A stretch of 51,083 nt of DNA from a virus. The notes under the pieces were generated by a model. The model made no database searches and was not told the origin of the DNA. It saw nothing but the letters and a program-made list of their open reading frames with translations. Location: IMG/VR virus record IMGVR_UViG_3300049255_000280, positions 1 through 51,083 of that record, one strand, 5' to 3'. This document shows, in pieces, positions 7,033 through 14,954 of this stretch (the first letter of the stretch is position 1; each line of letters starts with the position of its first letter). Made by a program: the position numbers and the translations under genes.

Positions 7033-7518
7033 TCACCCAGCCGCCGCTGTTCTTGCGATTGCGGTTGGGCTGCTTTGAGAAAGTGAAGCCCTTTTCCGAC
7101 GCAGCCACGCCAAGCTGACGATGCGAATCACCTCAGTGGCATCAAACGGCTTTGCGAGGACGTCGTAAGCGCCGATGTTGAGAGCTTCCGCCCAGAGGTA
7201 ATCATCGGCAAGTCGCGAAGTCACAACGAGGAGTGGCGGATTGGGGGCTTTCCCGATTTCCGCCAGTACCTCTTTCCACGACCCCGGCAGCAGATCGCTC
7301 TCGGAGAGGACGATTGAAATGCTATTGCAGCGCAGTTCGACAATTGCCGCTTCGAGCGTGAGAACTGGTGTAAGCGACCAGGTTGCGCCCGTATAGGTGT
7401 TCCACTCAGGTTGCTTGAAGATGCAACCGAGGACTGTGTGGTCTTCTTCGATAGGGCTGACCGACAGAACAGTAACGACTTCCGATATGCTAGTAGCCCT
7501 TATGGGGGGTTTTCGCAT
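7033..7518 (-). CDS. Degenerate response-regulator receiver-like protein
   Basis: A 161-residue protein with a CheY-like layout. LSVSPIEEDH forms the first strand and acidic loop, and SIVLSESDLLPGSWK occupies the site where the phosphoacceptor normally lies. LLVVTSRLADDYLWAEALN is followed by GAYDVLAKPF with the conserved Lys-Pro. The VLSESDL segment lacks a standard xxDxxMP phosphorylation loop, so phosphorylation may be lost. Pseudo-receivers with the LWAEALNxGAYDVLAKPF signature are, to my knowledge, common in Acidobacteriota. AAGGA lies about 9 nt before the start. It looks like host-derived cargo. Confidence 0.7.
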   Translation of the reverse strand: MRKPPIRATSISEVVTVLSVSPIEEDHTVLGCIFKQPEWNTYTGATWSLTPVLTLEAAIVELRCNSISIVLSESDLLPGSWKEVLAEIGKAPNPPLLVVTSRLADDYLWAEALNIGAYDVLAKPFDATEVIRIVSLAWLRRKRASLSQSSPTAIARTAAAG

Positions 7519-7848
7519 CCTGTGCCATCCTTCTTACTCTGCCCCGCAATCCCTACTGCCTCGAAGAGTAGGGGGAGCGGCTGGACGCTGGCACCCCGAG
7601 GCGCAATCAGACTATCTCGATTGTCCGCCCCGACAAAAGATTTTCATATCTAGAATACCGCATTTACTGCGAACAGCCCGAGACGGTTTCGTTCGATGCC
7701 ACTGGGTTGAGAGAATCCATACAGAGATCGCCGCCTGGCATTTCAGGAGGAGAGATGAGCAGACAGGGAGGGAGGCTCACCCGGTGAGCCACCACGAACA
7801 AGAAACGCCGCCCGGGCGTACCGAGCGGCGCGAGGATGGCGGTGTAAC
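7519..7848. other. Non-coding gap between two leftward genes
   Basis: This 330-bp stretch separates the receiver-like gene from the DUF3489 gene and should hold the promoter of the former. On the plus strand AGGAGG precedes a 10-codon reading frame at 7755 (MSRQGGRLTR), which may be chance. The only convincing structure is the inverted repeat at 7806-7830. I see no RNA gene in it. Confidence 0.4.
7798..7830 (-). terminator. Possible terminator of the DUF3489 gene
   Basis: On the minus strand CGCCGC (7830-7825) pairs with GCGGCG (7811-7806) and is followed by TTTCTTG. It lies 19 nt beyond the DUF3489 stop. The loop is 13 nt and the T tract is broken, so support is moderate. Confidence 0.35.
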
Positions 7849-8343
7849 CTACTTCGCGATTCGGTACGTCCGCTCGCCTGCGTCGTTCTTGGTGCTCTCG
7901 ACCTTGAGGCCCATCTTCTTGGTGAGGCCGCCGGAGATGAAGCCCCTGATGCTGTGGTTCTGCCAGTCGGTCGCCTTGGCGATCTCGGCCAGGGTCGCGC
8001 CCTCCTTGCGGCGCATCATCTCGATGACGATGGCCTTCTTGCTGAACTCGCGGGGTACGGCGGCTTCGGATTTGGCGGCCTTCTTGCTGGCGGGCTTCGC
8101 CTCCTTCTTGGCGGCCTTTTTGGCAGCGGGCTTGGCAACCGGCTTGGTGACCTTCGCGGCCTTCTGGCCCTTGGGCGCGTTCTTCTTGGCTTTGGTGGTC
8201 TTGGTCGAGGGTGCCTGCTCCGGCGCAACGGGGGCGGCCTGTTCCGCAACGGCGGCGGCTTCGGTGGTGGTGCTGGCTTCGGTCTTCATGGTCGTATTTG
8301 CTAATCCTTTCTGGCGCGTTCTGATCCGCGCATGACGATTCAT
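7849..8343 (-). CDS. DUF3489 protein with a histone-like Lys/Ala/Pro tail
   Basis: A 164-residue protein. Residues about 20-95 are a low-complexity basic region with repeats such as KPAAKKAAKKEAKPASKKAA, like bacterial H1-type histones. Residues about 100-164 form a small winged-helix-like DUF3489 domain (ATLAEIAKATDWQNHSIRGF, ERTYRIAK). Together they suggest DNA binding. An internal ATG at 8289 is an alternative start. It is divergent from the small terminase gene across only 47 bp, so it is well placed to act on the packaging operon, though this is inference. Confidence 0.7.
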   Translation of the reverse strand: MNRHARIRTRQKGLANTTMKTEASTTTEAAAVAEQAAPVAPEQAPSTKTTKAKKNAPKGQKAAKVTKPVAKPAAKKAAKKEAKPASKKAAKSEAAVPREFSKKAIVIEMMRRKEGATLAEIAKATDWQNHSIRGFISGGLTKKMGLKVESTKNDAGERTYRIAK

Positions 8344-8390
8344 ACCTTCCTGTTGGCGCGGAAGGGAAGCTCTATCTTCAGGAATCTTCG

Positions 8391-8879
8391 ATGGCGATTT
8401 TGGGCCTGCGCGAATACGCCAGGCATCGCGGCACGAGCCTCTCCACGGTTCAGAAGGCGATTAACTCCGGCCGCATCTCGACCTTGCCCAACGGCATGAT
8501 CGACTCCGACCGGGCCGACCGCGAGTGGCAGGAGAACACCGAGGTACGCCCTAAGGGCAGCAGCAAGAAACGCCAGGACGATGATGATGCGTTCGGCGCG
8601 GCGCAGTACACCAAGGCGCGGGCCGTCCGCGAGCATTACCAGGCGCGACTGGCGAAGCTGGAGTACGAGGAGAAGGTCGGCAGCCTGATCTCGAAGGATG
8701 AGGTGCAGGTCGCGACGTTCAATCAGTTTAGGCAGTACCGCGACGGGATGTTGAACATCCCCGACCGCGTGGCGGCGATGCTGGCCGCCGAAAGCGACGC
8801 CGCCAAGTGCTACGAGATCCTGGCCACGGAAATCCGCAAGGCGCTCAATGAGTTTTCAGACTCCCCTGTCGGCGACTGA
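8391..8879 (+). CDS. Terminase small subunit, Nu1-like
   Basis: A 162-residue protein. The N-terminal part (LGLREYARHRGTSLSTVQKA) is a winged-helix DNA-binding domain of the MerR/Nu1 kind, followed by a charged linker and a coiled-coil region (KARAVREHYQARLAKLEYEE) as in phage small terminases. It would recognise the packaging site and recruit the large subunit. AGGA lies just upstream of the ATG. The gene overlaps the large subunit by 32 bases, fitting the role. Confidence 0.75.
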   Translation: MAILGLREYARHRGTSLSTVQKAINSGRISTLPNGMIDSDRADREWQENTEVRPKGSSKKRQDDDDAFGAAQYTKARAVREHYQARLAKLEYEEKVGSLISKDEVQVATFNQFRQYRDGMLNIPDRVAAMLAAESDAAKCYEILATEIRKALNEFSDSPVGD

Positions 8880-10764
8880 GGTCGTTGGTGCGGCGGCGCG
8901 CGCCGGTGCGCGGCCAGATCCGCTCCTCACCATCTCGCAGTGGGCCGACCAGTATCGGATGCTCTCGCAACGGGCTTCGTCGGAGCCAGGACGCTGGCGC
9001 ACCGACCGGACGCCCTACCTGCGGGAGATCATGGACTGCCTGTCGCCCATGTCGCCCATCGAGCGCACGGTGTTCATGAAGGGTGCGCAGATCGGCGGGA
9101 CGGAGTGCGGCAACAACTGGATCGGGTACGTGATCCACCAGGCGCCAGGCCCGATGATGGCCGTGCAACCGACCGTCGAGATGGCCAAGCGCAACTCGAA
9201 GCAGAGGATCGATCCTCTGATCGAGGAGTCGGGCGTCCTCAACACGCTGGTGAGCGATCCGCGCTCGCGTGACTCGGGCAACACGGTTCTCTCGAAGGAA
9301 TTCCCTGGCGGGGTGCTGGTAATGACCGGCGCCAATTCCGCGGTGGGCCTCCGCTCCATGGCGGCGCGGTATCTGTTCCTCGACGAGGTGGACGGATATC
9401 CCGGCGACGTAGAGGGAGAGGGCGATCCGGTCAACCTTGCGATGGCCCGCACGCGCACGTTCGCCAGGCGCAAGGTATTCCTCGTCTCGACGCCCAAGAT
9501 CACCGGCATGAGCCGGATCGAGGCGGCATACGAGGAGAGCGACCGCCGCCGCTATTACGTCCCCTGCCCGACCTGCCGGGAGTTCCAGGTCCTTGTTTTC
9601 TCGCAGTTGCGATGGCCCAAAGGCCAGCCCGATAAGGCAGTGTACGTCTGCCAGCATTGCGGCCAGGAGATTCACAACCACCAGAAGCAGTGGATGCTGG
9701 CGCATGGCCAGTGGCGCGCGAATCCGGCCGCATCATGGGACGGGAAGACGGCGGGATTCCATCTGTCGAGTCTGTACTCGCCGGTGGGCTGGTTCTCGTG
9801 GGGCGATGCAGCCAAGCAGTTCGAGCAGGCGCAGAAGAAGCCGGAGTTGCTCCAGGTCTTCGTGAATACGGTCCTGGGCGACACGTGGACGATGCTCGGC
9901 GAGGCCCCCGACTGGAAGCATCTGTACGACCGGCGCGAGCAGTACAAGTTCGGGACCGTGCCGCGCGGCGGCGTCTTCCTGACCGCAGGCGCGGACGTCC
10001 AGAAGGACCGAATCGAGGTCGAGATCGTCGCATGGGGGCGCGGCAAAGAGTCTTGGTCGATCGATTACCACGTCTTCGAAGGCGACACGTCGCGCCAGGC
10101 GGTGTGGGATAACCTGTCCGGCCTGCTTAACGAAACCTTCCCGCACGCTTCCGGTATCCAGATGCCGATCCTGCAACTGGCGGTGGACTCCGGATACGCG
10201 ACCACGGAGGTATACGAGTGGGCGCGGCATCAGGGCGGGCGCGTGGTCGTGATCAAAGGCGACCAGCGCTCCGGTGCGATCCTGGGTGCGCCCTCGCCGA
10301 TTGAGGTGGGCCCGCTTGGCAGCAAGGTGAAGCGGGGCGTCCGCGTCTGGCCGGTGAACTCCGGCATGGCGAAGGAGGAGTTGTACCGCTGGCTGCGGTT
10401 GGACGGTTTGACGGACGAGGAGGTCGAACAGGGCGTTCCGTTCCCGCCCGGCTTCTGCCACTTCCCCCGGTACAGCGAGGAGTACTTCAAGCAGATCACC
10501 GCGGAGCAGCTCGTAACGAAGCTGGTCAAGGGATACAAGCGCCTGGAGTGGCAGAAGATGCGCGAGCGCAACGAGGCGCTCGATTGCCGGGTGTACGCGC
10601 GTGCGGCGGCGGCGCGCGTGGGGATCGACAGGTTCCAGGACAAACATTGGGCCGAGTGGGAGCGCAAGGTTGCTCCGAGCGCCATCGCGCCGCAGCAGCC
10701 GTTGCCCCAGCGCGTGATGCCCGCGCGTCCGCGCAACCAGATCCGCTTCCGAGTGGAGGTTTAG
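8848..10764 (+). CDS. Terminase large subunit, GpA family
   Basis: A 638-residue packaging motor. An ATPase Walker A-like motif KGAQIGGTE lies at residues 78-86 and Walker B YLFLDEVDGYP at 175-185. A zinc finger with CPTC at 240-243 and CQHC at 269-272 is a mark of GpA-type terminases. The nuclease domain has GADVQKDRIEVEI (Asp near 383) and VDSGYAT. Length matches the lambda GpA family. It cuts concatemers and drives DNA into the prohead, which predicts cos-type ends. Translation start overlaps the small subunit. Confidence 0.92.
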   Translation: MSFQTPLSATEVVGAAARAGARPDPLLTISQWADQYRMLSQRASSEPGRWRTDRTPYLREIMDCLSPMSPIERTVFMKGAQIGGTECGNNWIGYVIHQAPGPMMAVQPTVEMAKRNSKQRIDPLIEESGVLNTLVSDPRSRDSGNTVLSKEFPGGVLVMTGANSAVGLRSMAARYLFLDEVDGYPGDVEGEGDPVNLAMARTRTFARRKVFLVSTPKITGMSRIEAAYEESDRRRYYVPCPTCREFQVLVFSQLRWPKGQPDKAVYVCQHCGQEIHNHQKQWMLAHGQWRANPAASWDGKTAGFHLSSLYSPVGWFSWGDAAKQFEQAQKKPELLQVFVNTVLGDTWTMLGEAPDWKHLYDRREQYKFGTVPRGGVFLTAGADVQKDRIEVEIVAWGRGKESWSIDYHVFEGDTSRQAVWDNLSGLLNETFPHASGIQMPILQLAVDSGYATTEVYEWARHQGGRVVVIKGDQRSGAILGAPSPIEVGPLGSKVKRGVRVWPVNSGMAKEELYRWLRLDGLTDEEVEQGVPFPPGFCHFPRYSEEYFKQITAEQLVTKLVKGYKRLEWQKMRERNEALDCRVYARAAAARVGIDRFQDKHWAEWERKVAPSAIAPQQPLPQRVMPARPRNQIRFRVEV

Positions 10765-10974
10765 ATGTTCACCCAATCCGACCGCGACACCCTCGACGCG
10801 CTCTATAAGCAGGGCGCCAAGCGCGTGCGCTTCCAGGACCGCGACTTCGAATTGCAGAGCGTGGACGATTACGTGAAGCTCCGGCACCTGATGGACAACG
10901 ACATCGCACAGGCGGGCGGCCAACAGCCGGTGCGTCAAGTGCGCATCTATACGACCAACGGATGGGGGTACTGA
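10765..10974 (+). CDS. Head-tail joining protein, gpW-like
   Basis: A 69-residue protein starting directly after the terminase stop. The pattern, helices (DTLDALYKQG) followed by a beta hairpin (KRVRFQDRDFELQSV) and a final helix (VKLRHLMDND), matches the gpW head-completion family by size and position between terminase and portal. It would plug the portal and allow tail attachment. Its stop shares a base with the next start. Confidence 0.75.
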   Translation: MFTQSDRDTLDALYKQGAKRVRFQDRDFELQSVDDYVKLRHLMDNDIAQAGGQQPVRQVRIYTTNGWGY

Positions 10975-11267
10975 TGACCGATCCGAGTCCGTTCTCGATT
11001 CTCGACGAGTCCGTGGCGGCGGCCAAGAACCGCCAGCACCTGCGCCCCCTGCGCGCGCCCAATGCCCTCCGACGCGGTTTGGCGGCGTTCCGCAAGTCGT
11101 GCCAGAAGCGCATGCCTGCCGTTCTGGAGCACGGCCTGTTCTTTGGCGGCCTGGCGTCCGTCACCGTCGGGTGCTGGATGGTGTACCACCCGCTCGGTCC
11201 CTTGGTCGGCGGTGGCCTGGTGGTGTGGGTGTCGATGCTCGCCTCGATGGAGCGTGAATCCAAATGA
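10974..11267 (+). CDS. Small membrane protein between gpW and portal
   Basis: A 97-residue protein with a basic first half (NALRRGLAAFRKSCQKR) and one long hydrophobic region of one or two helices (GLFFGGLASVTVG, GGGLVVWVSMLASM). A start at 10974 overlaps the gpW stop; an upstream ATG at 10962 is also in frame. Lambda has no gene here. A membrane protein in the head cluster may be cargo or an exclusion factor; the function is unknown. It overlaps the portal start by 4 bases. Confidence 0.5.
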   Translation: MTDPSPFSILDESVAAAKNRQHLRPLRAPNALRRGLAAFRKSCQKRMPAVLEHGLFFGGLASVTVGCWMVYHPLGPLVGGGLVVWVSMLASMERESK

Positions 11268-12829
11268 ACCTCGTGCGGCGTGCTGCGCAGATGATTGCGC
11301 CTCCGCGGCGTCAGGCCATGGGGACGTTCCCGTTCGATGCGGCGGGCAAGGGCCGGCGGGGATACGGTTGGAACCCGAGCTACCTCGGCATCAACACGCT
11401 CCTGTTCTCGCACGGGCTGGAACTGCTGACCCGGAGCCGCGACGCGGTGCGCAACAGCGCGTGGGCCGTGGGCGCCATCGAGTCGTATGTGGCCAATGCC
11501 ATCGGGCGCGGCATCCGCCTTATCCCGCAGCACCCCGAGGAGCAGGTACGCGACTTGATCCGGCATAAATGGGAGCGGTGGATCAAGGAGTCGGACATGG
11601 AGTACGACCCCAGGAATCCGGCGTCCGGCCAGACCGACTTCTACGGTCAGCAGATGATCCTGGCGCGCGAGTGCATGGAGGCGGGCGAGGTGTTCGTACG
11701 CTTCCGGCCGCGCTCTCCCAAGGAGGGCCTGGCGGTCCCGCTGCAACTTCAGTTGATCGAGGCCGAGCAGTTGCCGTTGTGGCGCAACCAGCCGACCTCG
11801 GATGTGCCGGAGCAGAACCGCGTCCGATGCGGCATCGAGTTCCGTCCGGATGGCCGCCGCGCCGCCTATCACTTCTGGCAGGCGCATCCGGGCGAGACGA
11901 TGTTTTACCCGATGGAGGCGCTGCACGTAGAGCGCGTGCCCGCGACGGACGTGCTGCACGTTTACAAGCCGATCCGCGCCGGGCAGTTCCGCGGCCAGCC
12001 TTGGCTCACCTCCGTGCTGGCGAAGCTCTACGAACTGGAGCAGTACACCGACGCGGAGATCGCGCGCAAGAAGGCCGCCGCGATGATCACCGGCTTCATC
12101 AAGCAGGTGAGCCAGGACAATCCGGTCATGGTGCCCGACCAGACGGTCGCGCAGGCTCCCGCCGATGCTGGCACGCAGGTAACAAAACTCGAGCCCAACA
12201 CTTTCATCAACCTCGGCTTCGGTGAGGAAGTGCAGTTCGCGCAGGTTCCGGAGACGGGGGATTACAAAGGGTTCGTTCGTGCGTGCTTGCAGGCGTTTGC
12301 GACCGGCGCGGGCCTGGCCGAGTACCAGATCAGCGGGGACCTGTCGGGGATCAACTACTCCTCGATCCGCGCCGGGCTGTTGGAGTTCCGCCGCAAGTGC
12401 GAGCAATTCCAGCACGCGGTGTTCGTGTTTCAGGTTTGCCACCCCATCTATCGGAGGTGGCTGCGCGAGGCAATGCTCGCGATGGTGTTCGGCATCGATC
12501 TGCTGAACGCCTATGACAAGGACCCGGAGCCGTTCGAGGCGGCCCAGTGGGTCACGCCTGGCTGGCCGTGGGTCGATCCCGAGAAGGATATCAAGGCCGC
12601 CGAGCGCGCGATCCGCGACGGCCTGTCCACCCGCACGATTGAGTGTGCGGCGCAGGGATACGACGCGGCGGTGATCGACCAGCAGCAGAGAGATGACAAC
12701 GACCGCGCCGACCGTCTCGACCTCTCTTACGACTCGGACGGCCGGAAGATCCTGACCGGTCGGAACGCCGGTCTGACCGAGGACGAAGTGGCACAGGATG
12801 CGGCGACGGGGAAAGTGGAGGTCCAATGA
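11264..12829 (+). CDS. Portal protein, GpB family
   Basis: A 521-residue protein of the lambda portal family. The early segment has LLTRSRDAVRNSAWAVGAIES, a conserved portal helix, followed by FYGQQMILARECMEAGEVFVRF. Later parts include DVLHVYKPIRAGQFRGQPWL and GDLSGINYSSIRAGLLEFRR, which are strong portal signatures. Twelve copies would form the DNA channel at the head vertex. It is coupled by ATGA overlap to the protease gene. Confidence 0.92.
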   Translation: MNLVRRAAQMIAPPRRQAMGTFPFDAAGKGRRGYGWNPSYLGINTLLFSHGLELLTRSRDAVRNSAWAVGAIESYVANAIGRGIRLIPQHPEEQVRDLIRHKWERWIKESDMEYDPRNPASGQTDFYGQQMILARECMEAGEVFVRFRPRSPKEGLAVPLQLQLIEAEQLPLWRNQPTSDVPEQNRVRCGIEFRPDGRRAAYHFWQAHPGETMFYPMEALHVERVPATDVLHVYKPIRAGQFRGQPWLTSVLAKLYELEQYTDAEIARKKAAAMITGFIKQVSQDNPVMVPDQTVAQAPADAGTQVTKLEPNTFINLGFGEEVQFAQVPETGDYKGFVRACLQAFATGAGLAEYQISGDLSGINYSSIRAGLLEFRRKCEQFQHAVFVFQVCHPIYRRWLREAMLAMVFGIDLLNAYDKDPEPFEAAQWVTPGWPWVDPEKDIKAAERAIRDGLSTRTIECAAQGYDAAVIDQQQRDDNDRADRLDLSYDSDGRKILTGRNAGLTEDEVAQDAATGKVEVQ

Positions 12830-14484
12830 AGCACCTCACGCACGTCGCATCGCGCTTTGTGAACACGCCTCTGATGATCCACCCGCCCAAGTTGGAGGTG
12901 ATCATCAAGGCGCTCGGCCCGCGCCTCGGTATCGATCCGGAGGCTGTGCTGGCACGGCGCGTCCCGATGGACGCCACGGCTACGCTCGTGTCGCGGTATG
13001 AGGACGCTGGCGAGGAGAGGGATTACTCGGTCATCGATGGCATCGCGGTCATTCCGGTACAAGGAACGCTGCTCAAGAAGGAGTCCTTCATGTCCGCGTG
13101 GAGCGGGAGCAGTTCCTACGAGCAGATCCATCGCCAAATGGCCGATGCGGTTGCGGACGCGGGTATAGCCGCGATCCTGCTCGATATCGACTCGCCTGGC
13201 GGGGAGACTGCCGGATGCTTCGATCTGGCCGACTACATCTTCTCGATGCGGGACGAGAAGCCGGTCTGGGCCGTGGCCAACGACATCGCTCTGTCGGCGG
13301 CGTATGCCATCGCGAGTTCGGCAGAGCGGATCTGGTTGAACCGCACCGGCGCGGTTGGTTCCATCGGCGTCTATGCGCTGCACCTCGACCAGTCGGGGTT
13401 CGATAAGGATCTGGGTGTCAAGTACACGTACGTCTTCGCTGGCGACCGCAAGGTGGATGGCAATCCCCACCAGCCGCTCTCGGAGCGCGCGCACACGGAC
13501 ATCCAGGACGAGGTTGACCGCGAGTACGGGATCTTCACGGAGACCGTAGCGCGGAACCGCAACGCCAGCAAGAAGGAGATCGTAGGCACGCAGGCGGCGG
13601 TCCTGTGGGCCGACAACGCGATCCCCCTGCTGGCCGATGAGGTTGGCACGTTCGAAGATGCCATGAATGCGCTGCGCGAGTTGATCAACGGTTCGGCGTC
13701 GGTCAATCGGTCTGGTAGGGCCACGTCGCAGTTTCTGACTGGCGATGCCAGTCCCAAATCGGCGGCACATGCCGCACCGCTCAACACAGGAGGTACAGCA
13801 ATGGCTGCACTTGACGTACAGGCTGCCGCCGCCAAAAAGGACGGCGAGCCGGAAGAAAAGCAGGGCAAAAAGGAGCCGGAGAAGTCCGACGCCAAGGAGT
13901 GCGACTCCAAGGGCAAGGACGGCGACGAGGAAGACGGAGCCGAGGGCAAGAAAGGCAACGGCAAGAAGGGCGAGAAGGAGGACGAGGCCACCGAGGGCAA
14001 GAAGGCCGCCAGCGTCACCGTCGTCGGCCAGCCCCTCCAAGCCATGCGCGCGGAATCCGACATTCAGGCAATCGCCGCGCTCTGCAAGATGGCCGGGAAG
14101 CCCGAGCAGGCGGCCGAGTTCCTGATGAAGCGGAACTCGAAGGGCGAGTATTTGAGCGTCGCGGAGGTCAGCGCGGAGTTGACCGACGCCCGCGTCGCCG
14201 AAAGCGAGAGTCACATGGTCGATTCGAAGGTGAACCCGAACGCGGGTTCGGGCGGCATCCAGGAGATCGAGGCGCAGGCCACGTCCTTTGCGCGCCAGAA
14301 CCGTGGGCAGGCGACGCAAGGGATGTACGTGAACGGCGTGACCACCAGGGTCACGAAGGAGCGGGCGTACGCCGCGATGCTCGAAGAGCATCCCGAGGCG
14401 TATGCGGCCTTCCGTGCGCAGCACAACGCGAAGGGCTTGATCGCCACGCTTGAAGCGGCGGGAATCCGCCTGGCGGCGCGGTAG
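12826..14484 (+). CDS. Head maturation protease (S49/ClpP-like) with C-terminal scaffold
   Basis: A 552-residue fusion. Residues about 60-290 are an S49 peptidase: LLDIDSPGGE at 118-127, the catalytic serine in ALSAAY (near residue 157), and TGAVGSIGVY at 174-183. A linker is followed, from residue about 326, by a highly charged Lys/Glu/Asp region and a helical scaffold domain, as in lambda gpC with Nu3. Portal upstream and decoration and capsid proteins downstream fit. An internal start at 13801 should make the scaffold separately. Confidence 0.9.
   Translation: MKHLTHVASRFVNTPLMIHPPKLEVIIKALGPRLGIDPEAVLARRVPMDATATLVSRYEDAGEERDYSVIDGIAVIPVQGTLLKKESFMSAWSGSSSYEQIHRQMADAVADAGIAAILLDIDSPGGETAGCFDLADYIFSMRDEKPVWAVANDIALSAAYAIASSAERIWLNRTGAVGSIGVYALHLDQSGFDKDLGVKYTYVFAGDRKVDGNPHQPLSERAHTDIQDEVDREYGIFTETVARNRNASKKEIVGTQAAVLWADNAIPLLADEVGTFEDAMNALRELINGSASVNRSGRATSQFLTGDASPKSAAHAAPLNTGGTAMAALDVQAAAAKKDGEPEEKQGKKEPEKSDAKECDSKGKDGDEEDGAEGKKGNGKKGEKEDEATEGKKAASVTVVGQPLQAMRAESDIQAIAALCKMAGKPEQAAEFLMKRNSKGEYLSVAEVSAELTDARVAESESHMVDSKVNPNAGSGGIQEIEAQATSFARQNRGQATQGMYVNGVTTRVTKERAYAAMLEEHPEAYAAFRAQHNAKGLIATLEAAGIRLAAR
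13801..14484 (+). CDS. Nested scaffold protein, Nu3-like, from an internal start
   Basis: The ATG at 13801 is in frame with the protease and has AGGAGGT at 13788-13794, 6 nt away, a better site than most starts in this window. The product would be 227 residues starting MAALDVQAAAAKKDGEPEEK, with a charged coiled region and a helical tail (EHPEAYAAFRAQHNAKGLI). In lambda the scaffold Nu3 is likewise made from inside gene C. The signal is seen in the sequence; use of the start is inference. Confidence 0.75.
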   Translation: MAALDVQAAAAKKDGEPEEKQGKKEPEKSDAKECDSKGKDGDEEDGAEGKKGNGKKGEKEDEATEGKKAASVTVVGQPLQAMRAESDIQAIAALCKMAGKPEQAAEFLMKRNSKGEYLSVAEVSAELTDARVAESESHMVDSKVNPNAGSGGIQEIEAQATSFARQNRGQATQGMYVNGVTTRVTKERAYAAMLEEHPEAYAAFRAQHNAKGLIATLEAAGIRLAAR

Positions 14485-14509
14485 CCCCGCGCGGAAAGGG
14501 AGGCACAAA

Positions 14510-14878
14510 ATGGCGTTTGAACAGACTCTTCGCACCATCGGAGTTCCCGCCAGCGCGGATCTGAGCGCGTCTCAGTTCTGCTTCATGACGACGAACTCCA
14601 GCGGTCAACTTGCGTTGCCCACGGCTGGTGGGGACGCGGACGGCATCCTTCAGGACAAGCCGAACGGCGTTAGTGTCCAGGGCGAACTGGCCGTGCTCGG
14701 CGTGAGCAAGGTCGTGGTCGGGACTGGCGGTGTTACCGCTGGCGATCTGCTGGCCACCGACGCGAGTGGCAAAGCCGTGACGGCGGCCGCCGGCAACAAG
14801 ATCCTCGGACGCGCGCTGGCGACCGGTGCGGCTGGAGTCATCATCCCGGCTCTCATTCAGCAGAAGGGCAAGCTCTAG
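14510..14878 (+). CDS. Head decoration (capsid cement) protein
   Basis: A 122-residue Gly/Ala/Thr-rich beta protein starting MAFEQTLRTIGVPA, with GGGAGG upstream. Features such as LPTAGGDADGILQDKP and GTGGVTAGDLLATDASGKAV match the DUF2190/gpD-type cement proteins that stabilise expanded capsids. It lies between scaffold and major capsid protein, as gpD does in lambda. It is followed by a terminator hairpin, so it should be more abundant than downstream products unless a new promoter is used. Confidence 0.8.
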   Translation: MAFEQTLRTIGVPASADLSASQFCFMTTNSSGQLALPTAGGDADGILQDKPNGVSVQGELAVLGVSKVVVGTGGVTAGDLLATDASGKAVTAAAGNKILGRALATGAAGVIIPALIQQKGKL

Positions 14879-14907
14879 TCGGCAACCCCGAGTAGCGCGC
14901 AGCACCC

Positions 14908-14934
14908 GCCGACCGGCAACGGTCGGCTTTTTTT
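14908..14934 (+). terminator. Rho-independent terminator between decoration and capsid genes
   Basis: GCCGACC (14908-14914) pairs with GGTCGGC (14921-14927) around a 6-nt loop, followed at once by seven T residues. It lies 30 nt after the decoration gene stop and 21 nt before the capsid start, so it may attenuate rather than fully stop the head transcript. Confidence 0.8.
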
Positions 14935-14954
14935 GTTTTCCAAGGGAGATTTGA

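Noticed and set aside
7397-8335. Plus-strand frame over the leftward island
   Set aside because: It reads antisense to the receiver-like and DUF3489 genes; the Ala/Phe/Leu-rich end is the complement of the Lys/Ala-rich tail.
10769-12826. 685-residue minus-strand frame
   Set aside because: Antisense of the portal gene with no recognisable motif.
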